From the NCBI GenBank assembly GCA_910584545.1, contig CAJUBC010000008.1, positions 1 through 59,138 on the forward strand: a stretch of 59,138 nucleotides of DNA, read 5' to 3'. Made by a program: the position numbers and the translations under genes. The first letter of the stretch is position 1; each line of letters starts with the position of its first letter. Below, in pieces: positions 1 through 7,856 of the stretch. This DNA comes from an uncultured Muribaculaceae bacterium (GTDB taxonomy: Bacteria; Bacteroidota; Bacteroidia; Bacteroidales; Muribaculaceae). A model generated the notes under the pieces. The model made no database searches and was not told where the DNA came from. It saw only the letters and a list, made by a program, of their open reading frames with translations.

Positions 1-25
1 AAATATGTTTTACGACATATTTTTT
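1..25 (+). terminator. AT-rich hairpin with T-run (possible terminator)
   Basis: Bases 1-8 (AAATATGT) are perfectly complementary to 15-22 (ACATATTT) with a 6-nt loop, and the T-run continues to 25. The stem is only A/T-rich, so this is a weak terminator call for a transcript entering from the left. Confidence 0.25.
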
Positions 26-38
26 AACGCTTAAAAAA

Positions 39-53
39 TTAACGAACTATTGT
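39..53 (+). repeat. 15-bp element TTAACGAACTATTGT, left copy
   Basis: The same 15 bases occur in reverse complement at 59070-59084 and 59088-59102, at the other end of the window, and I see no further copies. At the right end the element forms part of a promoter. Immediately after the left copy is a 6-3-6 inverted repeat (ATACAG AAC CTGTAT, 56-70). Operator, dispersed repeat and recombination site are all possible. Confidence 0.6.
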
Positions 54-175
54 AAATACAGAACCTGTATATCCTCCCGCAAACCCGACTTGTGATCCAC
101 CGATTGTCGATAATCAATGTTAGGGCTAAAAATAATGCTTGCTCTGATTTCGGTTTAGCAGAGCTTCATTATCTT

Positions 176-264
176 GATGCATGTTTGAGTTTAAATCAAG
201 ATGATATATTCGATTATTTCATCTTATTCTAACAGTTAAGTTGATATAAATTCAAACATGCATC
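176..264. repeat. 24-bp imperfect inverted repeat, 41-nt spacer
   Basis: Bases 176-199 and 241-264 are inverted copies matching at 22 of 24 positions. The 41-nt spacer (200-240) is AT-rich. As RNA this would be a long hairpin; as DNA it could be a cruciform, an invertible segment or the remains of a small element. No T-run follows, so it is not an ordinary terminator. Confidence 0.6.
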
Positions 265-649
265 GTGTCCTTGAAACAAAATGCCTGAAATACAAATTCT
301 CCTTATATTTCCTTATATCGGGAGAATTAAATTATTACTCGGCAAAGAAATTCACAAGGACTTGGCAACTGCAATGGATTTAAGGAAACTCGAATTCCGC
401 ATTGAGCTTTAACCCTTGTAATAATCTTGAGAATGCAAGTATTATACGCGGCCCTGTAGCACATCTATGGAATGTTGCTATAATAAAAATTTGCATTGTA
501 ACAGAGACTCCATACGGACCATACTCAGAAGTATCGCAGCGTCCGGATTCCAACCTCGTTAAATACCCTGATTCATTATAAATACAACAGGTAAGAATAT
601 AAAAAACAAACCAATATTCACCTGCAGTTTAATTATTTAAGCCTACTAT

Positions 650-1963
650 ATGAAACCAAGCATTTATAATTCATATTTTAATTTCAATGATGGCATTCAA
701 ATGATATACAATGCATATACAGATAAGTTTGTCGTGTTCTCCAGCAATGTCATTATTAATAAGGCAAATATTACAGATTCCCAAATTATCAACAAAGAAT
801 TCTATGACAACGTCATCAATTCCGGCTGTATCATTGAAAATGAAGTGGATGAAGTTGAAAATGTCAGGAATGATATTATTAAGGCATACGAAAATGATGA
901 CTATTTACATCTCACAATAAATCCGACTTTGAATTGCAATTTTAAATGTTGGTATTGTTATGAAAATCATATAGTAGACTCAAAAATATCCTCAGAAACA
1001 ATATTATCTATTGCAAAATTGATTTCGGGGGCTTTGAGTAAAGAAAACAACTACAAAAAGGTCTTGATTTCATTTTTTGGAGGAGAACCATTGATGTATT
1101 TCAATGATACGGTTAAGCCTTTAATCTTAATGGTTGACGAAGAATGTAAACGATATGGTAAAGAATTTGAAATACATTTTACATCAAATGCATATCTTCT
1201 AAATGCTACAACAATACAATTTTTAAGCCACTATACTTGTAGTTTCCAAATTACGTTAGATGGACATCGTACTCGGCATGATTCTGTCCGTTATAATGGT
1301 ACATTCGGAAGTTATGATATCATTATCGCTAATATCATAAGTCTTGCCGAATCCGGAATTCGTACTCTCGTGCGAATTAATTGCACAAAACTAAATGTGA
1401 ATGATCTCGAAAAAATATTATATGATTTTGAAACTAAAGTAAAATCTGATATACGAAATTTTGTATCATTTGACATTCAAAGGGTATGGCAGGATATAGA
1501 TGCTGACGTTAACTCAGAATCAGAATCTAATGTTAATAGTGTAATTTCAAAATATATAAAGTTATACCAGACCTCTGGTTTCCAAATTAATTCAGTTCTT
1601 ATTTTTAATAAGATAAAGAGCTGCTGTTATGGAGACAAGTTACATCATGCTACAATAAACTATAACGGAGATGTATACCAATGTACTGCCAGAGATTTTA
1701 ATGAAAAAAACAGGATGGGTCGCTTATGTTCTGACGGCACAATTGAATGGGATAAAATGACTGTAAGAGATAGGAATAGCCATAAATTTTCAAATCCAGC
1801 ATGTCATTCATGTCGTATTGCCCCGCTTTGCGGAGGAGGTTGCTCGCAAAATGCAATCGAACACAAACATAACGGGAAATGTATTTTTGGATATACAGAA
1901 GAAAAAATCGATGAAATCATATTGACCAGATTTCGATACATGTTCATGGGTTCTACTTGTTGA
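650..1963 (+). CDS. radical SAM/SPASM peptide maturase
   Basis: This 437-residue enzyme has an N-terminal region of about 90 residues, then the radical SAM core with the CX3CX2C cluster motif at C96, C100 and C103 (NCNFKCWYC). A C-terminal SPASM region carries cysteines at 345, 385, 388, 394, 398 and 411 (CHSCRIAPLCGGGC). Proteins of this build install carbon-based crosslinks or other radical modifications on ribosomally made peptides, using S-adenosylmethionine and auxiliary Fe-S clusters in the cytoplasm. The gene starts an operon with an outer-membrane protein and a C39-peptidase exporter, which supports a RiPP role. Base composition is much more AT-rich than the chromosome-like genes to the right, suggesting acquisition. 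The substrate peptide is not identified. Maturase family is confident; product is unknown. Confidence 0.88.
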   Translation: MKPSIYNSYFNFNDGIQMIYNAYTDKFVVFSSNVIINKANITDSQIINKEFYDNVINSGCIIENEVDEVENVRNDIIKAYENDDYLHLTINPTLNCNFKCWYCYENHIVDSKISSETILSIAKLISGALSKENNYKKVLISFFGGEPLMYFNDTVKPLILMVDEECKRYGKEFEIHFTSNAYLLNATTIQFLSHYTCSFQITLDGHRTRHDSVRYNGTFGSYDIIIANIISLAESGIRTLVRINCTKLNVNDLEKILYDFETKVKSDIRNFVSFDIQRVWQDIDADVNSESESNVNSVISKYIKLYQTSGFQINSVLIFNKIKSCCYGDKLHHATINYNGDVYQCTARDFNEKNRMGRLCSDGTIEWDKMTVRDRNSHKFSNPACHSCRIAPLCGGGCSQNAIEHKHNGKCIFGYTEEKIDEIILTRFRYMFMGSTC

Positions 1964-1998
1964 ACTTTATACTATATATTTTAACATTATTTTTTACT

Positions 1999-4152
1999 AT
2001 GGTACAAATGTTATATAAAAATATCAAATTTCCGATAATTTTGGCCGAGATACTGATATTTTCAGCAAGTTTACATGCTCAGGAAAAAAGCGACAGCACC
2101 ATATCTGAACATAAGGAACAAAATGTAAAGGATTTGAATGAGGTTGTCGTGGAAGGAGACCGAGAGTGGATCAGTGCCAATAAAAGTACCTATATACCTA
2201 CAACGAGACAGAAAAAGGCTGCGCAGGATGCCACAGATTTGTTGATGAGAATGGCCATTCCGGAGCTCATGATAAATCCTCTTGACCGAATTGTCAAGAC
2301 CGGATCCGGAGAAATGGCTTCTATATTTATCGACTACGTACCGGCTCGCCAGGAAGACCTGGCCGGTCTCAAGACCACCGATGTGAAACGGGTGGATTTT
2401 TATACGGCTTCGGACGATCCGAGATTCGGCGGAGCCTTTAACGTCATCAATTTCGTACTGAATAAATATGAGTTTGGCGGATATACGAAATTATCTGGTG
2501 AAGTAACAACCAACAGTTTCGATGGCTCCTCACTATATAATGCCGAGAGTCTGTATTCAAAATTCAGCTATAGGAAAATGACTTACGACCTCTATGCCGG
2601 CGTCACGAATTCAAGAAACACACAGGCACGAGATATCTCCCTCTACATTTACAGGATTCCGGACAAAGCGGGTTCAATAACGGTCTATTCCATGGAATCG
2701 GAATGTACGGACAAGAAATATCTTGTCAATACATTTCCCGTCACATTTCGTGCCTCGTACAGTGGAGCTAAGTTCCAGTTTCAGACATCCGCGGGATACA
2801 CTTACGATTTCATCCCGGCCTCTGATTTGGGGGGTGTCCAGACGATTGACTACAACGGGAACAGGACTGACGGCTCATATTACTCACGCAGCAATGGAAA
2901 GAGACACAATCTGACATGGGATGCCAACGCCACAGCCAATTTGCCGGCAGGATTCAGTCTCAACGCGAATCTCCGTCTTAGGGTCGCTTTCCGCGACATC
3001 CGGAGATTATATTCGACTACTGAAAATCTCAGGCTTGACAATTCATATAATGAAAACCATATATCACCGAGTGTCCATCTGAACCTGTCAAAGAAATTCG
3101 GGATGAAGCATACCCTGAGCCTTAACCTCTCTTATGGTTTCACTCACAATAATGTGACATATACGGAGGCGGATGCATCCGACTATAATTGCAATTATCT
3201 GGCACCGACTCTGGACTATGTTTTCTTTTCCGACAAATGGTTAGCGTATGCCAGTACGGGCCTGTCATACGAAAACAATCTGGTAGGCAGCGAAAGAAAT
3301 ATAATCTGTCTGCCCCATTTTCAGACTCATGTGTCTTTCTCACCGAACGACAAGAATGGCATTAGGTTTCAGGCCCGATACGGAACCTATACCCCGGCCC
3401 TGAATTCAAACAGCAACACGATACTCAGGACAAGCGAATTCCTGTATGTCACCGGCAATCCGGGAATCAGAGACACGAAATATGCCGACCTGTTTCTTAA
3501 CTATACATTTCTTCCCGCGGCATGGCTGAGAGGTTCTGTATATGCCATGGGAAACTGGCTCTTCGACCGTCCGGTCACCCTGTACGCGCCATACGACAGC
3601 CCGGACGGTAATCCGGCACTGCTCCGTTATTTGACCAACAACGGCATGTTCCGTGAATTCAAAGCCGGAGCCAATCTTTCCTCCAACCTTTTCAATAACA
3701 GCCTCGTACTGGGGCTAAATCCTGAATACAGATTCTGCAACAGCTCCGGATCCCTTCCATTCTCTTTCAACAGCTTCCGAATGGGCATGAACGCATATTG
3801 GTACTTCGGATCATTCTATGTCTCGGCATACGGATCGTTGCCGACCGTCCAGATTTCGCAGGACGGAACCAAAACCCGGGAGAAAGGCTTTTATTGCGTA
3901 AGCGCAGGATGGAGCAATGGCAATGTTCAGCTCAGTCTCATAATATCAAATTTCGCCAACTGGAAATGGGATGGTGGAAACATAACATCATACAACTCGA
4001 CCTATTACGACAGTTGGTCACAATCGTTCTCCAATGGCTCCCGGCACGCAGATTTCCGATTTAAAATGGCCTGGACCATAGGATATGGCAAGAAAATCAG
4101 AAGAAGCGATGAAATCGGAGTCCAAAGCAGCATAGAATCCGGCGCTTTATAA
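1999..4152 (+). CDS. TonB-dependent-receptor-like outer membrane protein
   Basis: From ATG 1999 (or 2008) the protein is 717 residues. A TTG at 1957 is in frame but overlaps the maturase end and would precede the signal peptide. A hydrophobic segment ends in SASLHAQ, a plausible signal cleavage site. Residues ~45-160 resemble a receptor plug (LNEVVVEG near its start, then a DATDLL-type segment and VINFVLNK). The rest is alternating aromatic/polar sequence typical of a large beta-barrel, ending in positively charged residues. It lies between the maturase and the exporter, with an 8-bp gap to the exporter, so it probably moves the peptide across the outer membrane or receives it. The middle of the gene is noticeably richer in GC than both neighbours. 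TonB dependence is inferred; no TonB box was identified. Confidence 0.75.
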   Translation: MVQMLYKNIKFPIILAEILIFSASLHAQEKSDSTISEHKEQNVKDLNEVVVEGDREWISANKSTYIPTTRQKKAAQDATDLLMRMAIPELMINPLDRIVKTGSGEMASIFIDYVPARQEDLAGLKTTDVKRVDFYTASDDPRFGGAFNVINFVLNKYEFGGYTKLSGEVTTNSFDGSSLYNAESLYSKFSYRKMTYDLYAGVTNSRNTQARDISLYIYRIPDKAGSITVYSMESECTDKKYLVNTFPVTFRASYSGAKFQFQTSAGYTYDFIPASDLGGVQTIDYNGNRTDGSYYSRSNGKRHNLTWDANATANLPAGFSLNANLRLRVAFRDIRRLYSTTENLRLDNSYNENHISPSVHLNLSKKFGMKHTLSLNLSYGFTHNNVTYTEADASDYNCNYLAPTLDYVFFSDKWLAYASTGLSYENNLVGSERNIICLPHFQTHVSFSPNDKNGIRFQARYGTYTPALNSNSNTILRTSEFLYVTGNPGIRDTKYADLFLNYTFLPAAWLRGSVYAMGNWLFDRPVTLYAPYDSPDGNPALLRYLTNNGMFREFKAGANLSSNLFNNSLVLGLNPEYRFCNSSGSLPFSFNSFRMGMNAYWYFGSFYVSAYGSLPTVQISQDGTKTREKGFYCVSAGWSNGNVQLSLIISNFANWKWDGGNITSYNSTYYDSWSQSFSNGSRHADFRFKMAWTIGYGKKIRRSDEIGVQSSIESGAL

Positions 4153-4160
4153 AATACATT

Positions 4161-6335
4161 ATGCAAAGAATACATTCCTATCAGCAGCTGGAACATTCTG
4201 ACTGCGGAATCACTTGTATACGTATCATTGCAAGATACTACGGAAAAAAAATAGATCCGGGATATCTTAAAGGATTGTGCGATGCGAACCGCCTGGGAAT
4301 TTCAATTAAAGACGTAGCGGATGTTCTTAACATTATTGGCTTTGATTCATACACTATTAAAGTCACTCCTGATAGACTTGACGAAATGCCTTTGCCCGCT
4401 ATTCTCTATTGGAATCAGAGTCACTTCATTGTCCTTTACAAAATTAAAAACAATTCTTTTTTTGTAGCTGATCCTTCACGCGGAAAAATGAAATTATCCC
4501 GCGAAAGATTCATGCAAATGTGGAAGGGTGATTCCATTGCCGGTATATGTGTGCTTATTGAACCTCGCCCGGAATTTTACAAGTCGGATTTTCCAAAACC
4601 CAAAACGAGATATAGATTAATTGAGCTGCTTAAGAATGCCGTAAAAGTCAATAAAAAGAGTTTCGCGGTATCTTTGTTTTTCACACTGCTTGTTTTAATT
4701 GCAGATATCATCATACCATTCCTATTTCAAACAACCATTGACAAAGGAATTCAGGATAAAGATATTGGCCTTGTTTGGTTACTTGTAGGTGCACAATTGT
4801 TAATTTTTATAGGCAACTATCTGTCTAATACAATTGTGGAGATTGTTATGAGTAAGCTGGGTTTAAAGCTCAGCATAAATATGATGTATGAATATCTATC
4901 TAAACTTATAAGTCTACCGGTATCTTTCTTTGAGCGAAAATCAAGTGCCGACCTTATAAAGAAAACAGATGATCAGTATAGAATTAAAGCTTTTCTCATA
5001 TCTTTTCCAGAAACGATGTTCATGACAGTATTGTCATTACTTATATTTTCCGCCTTGATGATATGGTATAGTTTCCCGATCTTTATCATTGTCGTATTAT
5101 TTACATGTATCGGGATTATATGGAATTCTCTTTTCTTAAGAAAAAGGCGAGAGATTGATTATTCATTTTTCTCTGCATCAGCGGAAAATCAGAATAATCT
5201 TTATGAATTAATTAATGGAATGCCTGAAATCAGAGCAAATGGGGCTGAACAAATAAGAGTTAAAATATGGCGAAAAGTTCAACAAAAAATTAATGAGTTG
5301 TCCTTGCAAAACCTTAAACTTAAAATTTATATGGGAGCTGGGACAAGCCTTTTTTCACAGCTACGGGATATAGCAGTATTAGGAGTATGTGCCACAATGG
5401 TCATTACCGGAGAAATGACAATAGGTGTCATGATGACAATTAGCTATATAGAAGGCAGGCTCGCTTTGCCATTCTCCAACATTTCGAATGCTTTTGGAAC
5501 TATCCAAGATACTACAATGTCCATTGACCGAGTTCAGGAAGTTATGGATAATAAAACAGCACAGGAGGACACAGAAGGTTATGCTCCTATTGACAGTTCC
5601 ATAAAATTGAAAAATATATGGTTTCGATATGCCGGAAGTTCATCACCTTTCATTCTAAAAGATTTGTCTCTATGCATCGAACCTGGAACGACAACTGCAA
5701 TAGTAGGTGAAAGTGGAGAAGGGAAGTCAACTTTAATTAAAATTCTTTTAGGAATATATCGCCCTTGCAAAGGAGAAGCCCTATTTGGACAAATAAACTA
5801 TAATGCATTGAACGCAAAGGATTGGTTAAGTCTTTGCTCAGTTGTCATGCAAGAAGGAATGATATATTCAGGATCAATATTGACAAATATTGCTTTAATG
5901 GATGAAAAACCTGATAAAGAAAAGGCTACTGAAGCTTTGAAAATAGCCTGTTTAGATAATTTTGTGGATTCTCTTCCTATGGGATTAAATACCAAAATAG
6001 GAAATACCGGCATAGGCTTAAGCGGAGGACAAAAACAAAGATTATTAATAGCACGAGCTGTATATAAAAATCCTGAAATTATATTAATGGATGAAGCAAC
6101 TTCTTCATTAGACGCCGCAACTGAATCTTCAATAGTGTCAAATCTCATGCGGTTCTGCAGGACAAAAACTGTCATAATAGCCGCACATCGACTAAGCACA
6201 ATAATGCATGCGGACACTATTCTGTTTCTGAAAGATGGACAGATTGCCGAGTCGGGTACACACACAGAACTTATACAAAAAGGAGGGCACTATTACAATT
6301 TGTTTAAACAGCAAATAAACAATGGGATAATATAA
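4161..6335 (+). CDS. C39 peptidase-containing ABC exporter (PCAT)
   Basis: This 724-residue fusion has an N-terminal C39 papain-like protease, six predicted membrane segments and a C-terminal ATPase. The protease residues are visible: Q9 (oxyanion hole), C15 in SDCG, H88 in SHFIVL and D104 in ADPSRG. The ATPase has Walker A GESGEGKST (516-524), signature LSGGQ (620-624), Walker B with D644-E645 and an H-loop at H676. The family cuts leader peptides after a double-glycine type site and exports the mature peptide across the inner membrane. Here it closes the maturase operon. No HlyD-type adaptor or TolC gene is adjacent, which is unusual for a Gram-negative cell. All catalytic residues appear intact, so the exporter is probably functional. 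Confidence 0.93.
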   Translation: MQRIHSYQQLEHSDCGITCIRIIARYYGKKIDPGYLKGLCDANRLGISIKDVADVLNIIGFDSYTIKVTPDRLDEMPLPAILYWNQSHFIVLYKIKNNSFFVADPSRGKMKLSRERFMQMWKGDSIAGICVLIEPRPEFYKSDFPKPKTRYRLIELLKNAVKVNKKSFAVSLFFTLLVLIADIIIPFLFQTTIDKGIQDKDIGLVWLLVGAQLLIFIGNYLSNTIVEIVMSKLGLKLSINMMYEYLSKLISLPVSFFERKSSADLIKKTDDQYRIKAFLISFPETMFMTVLSLLIFSALMIWYSFPIFIIVVLFTCIGIIWNSLFLRKRREIDYSFFSASAENQNNLYELINGMPEIRANGAEQIRVKIWRKVQQKINELSLQNLKLKIYMGAGTSLFSQLRDIAVLGVCATMVITGEMTIGVMMTISYIEGRLALPFSNISNAFGTIQDTTMSIDRVQEVMDNKTAQEDTEGYAPIDSSIKLKNIWFRYAGSSSPFILKDLSLCIEPGTTTAIVGESGEGKSTLIKILLGIYRPCKGEALFGQINYNALNAKDWLSLCSVVMQEGMIYSGSILTNIALMDEKPDKEKATEALKIACLDNFVDSLPMGLNTKIGNTGIGLSGGQKQRLLIARAVYKNPEIILMDEATSSLDAATESSIVSNLMRFCRTKTVIIAAHRLSTIMHADTILFLKDGQIAESGTHTELIQKGGHYYNLFKQQINNGII

Positions 6336-6367
6336 TGAAGTCTTTTAAACTGTAAGCATTAACTCGA

Positions 6368-6571
6368 CTACACATTGTAGTTGCAACATATAACGGCATC
6401 GGTTACAACCTGCTGAGTTGTGCGGCAAGTAGCGAGCAGCGACTGGATGACGCACATGTTTTCGGCCGACTCGTAGTTGCAGCAGAACATATAGTTCTTA
6501 CGTCCGCAATAAAAAATATGGATTCTGATGCGATTGCCCTGTAGTTTCGCGGCTAAACTTTCAAAATCCAT
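6368..6571 (-). CDS. small cysteine-containing hypothetical protein
   Basis: A 67-codon frame fills the gap between the exporter and the GT4 gene on the opposite strand. It starts MDFESLAAKL and contains six cysteines (for example YMFCCNYES and VICCNYN). I do not recognise it. The length, the mix of hydrophobic and charged residues and the lack of any competing frame make a real small gene plausible. It converges on the exporter gene, so it could share a terminator region with it. It has no double-glycine motif and is therefore a poor precursor candidate. Antisense noise cannot be excluded. Confidence 0.45.
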   Translation of the reverse strand: MDFESLAAKLQGNRIRIHIFYCGRKNYMFCCNYESAENMCVIQSLLATCRTTQQVVTDAVICCNYNV

Positions 6572-6589
6572 GAAATTTGCGTAATTTTG
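6559..6589 (+). promoter_or_regulatory. Bacteroidetes-type promoter for the GT4 gene
   Basis: TTTC at 6559-6562 is followed after 19 nt by TAATTTTG at 6582-6589, matching the -33/-7 pattern of Bacteroidota housekeeping promoters. Predicted transcription start is near 6594, about 54 nt before the GT4 start codon. Confidence 0.6.
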
Positions 6590-6647
6590 TCTTTACAAAA
6601 CCATGACCTCCAACCGCAATATCGAGGGGGTATGAACACTGACTGAC

Positions 6648-7817
6648 ATGAAGATCGGATATGACGCCAAACGGGCGGTATTCAACAATACGGGACTGGG
6701 GAACTATTCGCGGCTGGTGATCGAAGGGATTGCTTCGGAGAATCCAGGCGACCGGCTGCTGCTGTACACGCCACGCTTCGAGCACCATCAGCGCACCGAA
6801 CGCATGGAGCGGCTGCCGAACGTGGATTTCCGCCTTCCGCCCCCGCAGGGATTCAAAGGGACAATGTGGCGGACCTTCGGAATCACCAACAACCTGCGCG
6901 CCGACGGCGTGGACATATACCACGGACTCTCCAACGAGCTGCCGCTGAACATCTCTTCAGCGAGTGTCCCGACAGTGCTCACAATGCACGATGTGATCTA
7001 CCGCAAACTTCCTCACGACTATTCGCTTGCCGACAGACTGCTCGATGACTTCAAATACGGACGAAGCTGCCGCGCCGCCACCCATATCATCGCTGTCAGC
7101 GAATGCACCCGCCGGGACGTGGCCGAAGCCTACGGCATCGACCCGGAGAAGATCAGCGTCGTCTATCAGGGATGCGCCGAGGCATTCCGGAAGAAAGCCG
7201 ATCCGGCCGAGATAGAGGCTTTGCGCCGACAGCTAAATCTGCCGCGCCGCTACATCCTCCAGGTCGGCACCATCGAGCCGCGCAAGAACCTCGAACTCAC
7301 CGTCCGCGCCCTCGCGTCACTACCCGAAGACATCGACCTTGTGGCAGTGGGACGGGAACGTCTCGGCTACCGCCGCAAAGTGGAGCGGATAGCCGAGGAA
7401 TCAGGCGTGCGCCGCAGGGTCCACTTCCTCGAGGGACTCGAAGGAGGCGCCATACCGCTCCTGAACCAGGGAGCTGAGATAATAGCCTATCCCTCAAGGT
7501 ACGAAGGCTTCGGAATCCCGGTGCTCGAAGGAATCACGAGCGGTCGCCCGGTGGTGGCCGCCACAGGCTCCTGCCTGGAGGAAGCCGGCGGGGAGGGAGC
7601 CCTATATGTAAGCCCCGATTCGCCGCGAGAAATGGCCAACGCGCTCAACTCTATACTCCGTGCCGAGACAGATGTCAGGGAATTGATCAGAAAAGGGGAG
7701 AAGCATGCCGCGAGATTCAACATCTCCGACGTGGCATCGGGCGTAAGAGCCGTCTATGAAAAGGTTGTAGATAAGTTTTTTTCGGAGAACGGCCAAAAAG
7801 CGAGTTCAAAATTGTAA
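6648..7817 (+). CDS. GT4-family glycosyltransferase
   Basis: This 389-residue protein has the two-Rossmann (GT-B) build of family 4 glycosyltransferases. The N-terminal half starts MKIGYDAKRA with a glycine-rich NNTGLGNYSR loop. The C-terminal half has the nucleotide-sugar region QVGTIEPRKN and the E-X7-E-type motif in YEGFGIPVLEG. Such enzymes move a sugar from a nucleotide donor to a lipid- or polysaccharide-linked acceptor at the inner membrane. The acceptor cannot be told from sequence. It sits just upstream of rsmH, where mraZ is often found, with a 39-bp gap. Two very short frames lie between the promoter and its start, 6603-6635 and 6632-6646. ATG 6648 is the first ATG after an in-frame stop at 6633. 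Confidence 0.85.
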   Translation: MKIGYDAKRAVFNNTGLGNYSRLVIEGIASENPGDRLLLYTPRFEHHQRTERMERLPNVDFRLPPPQGFKGTMWRTFGITNNLRADGVDIYHGLSNELPLNISSASVPTVLTMHDVIYRKLPHDYSLADRLLDDFKYGRSCRAATHIIAVSECTRRDVAEAYGIDPEKISVVYQGCAEAFRKKADPAEIEALRRQLNLPRRYILQVGTIEPRKNLELTVRALASLPEDIDLVAVGRERLGYRRKVERIAEESGVRRRVHFLEGLEGGAIPLLNQGAEIIAYPSRYEGFGIPVLEGITSGRPVVAATGSCLEEAGGEGALYVSPDSPREMANALNSILRAETDVRELIRKGEKHAARFNISDVASGVRAVYEKVVDKFFSENGQKASSKL

Positions 7818-7856
7818 ATAGTTTACGAAAAATAACTAACTTTACGACCAAATTCA

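Larger units (their letters stand above)
1..649. other. AT-rich gene-poor leader of the RiPP island
   Basis: No convincing gene is visible in this stretch. It is very AT-rich and holds several inverted repeats (1-22, 56-70, 176-264, 294-327) and only short open frames. On the plus strand there is a 43-codon ATG frame at 281-412 and a cysteine-rich frame at 431-562 with an ATG at 467. On the minus strand an 80-odd-codon frame lacking an early start runs from about 630 down to 381. None shows a double-glycine leader. It could be decayed sequence, regulatory DNA, or the place where a precursor peptide gene was lost. Confidence 0.5.

Noticed and set aside
281..412. 43-codon plus-strand frame upstream of the maturase as the RiPP precursor
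   Set aside because: No double-glycine leader or repeated core and no clear translation start context. Kept only as part of the leader description.
1957..1998. TTG start for the outer-membrane protein
   Set aside because: It would overlap the maturase stop and add 14 hydrophobic residues before the normal signal peptide.
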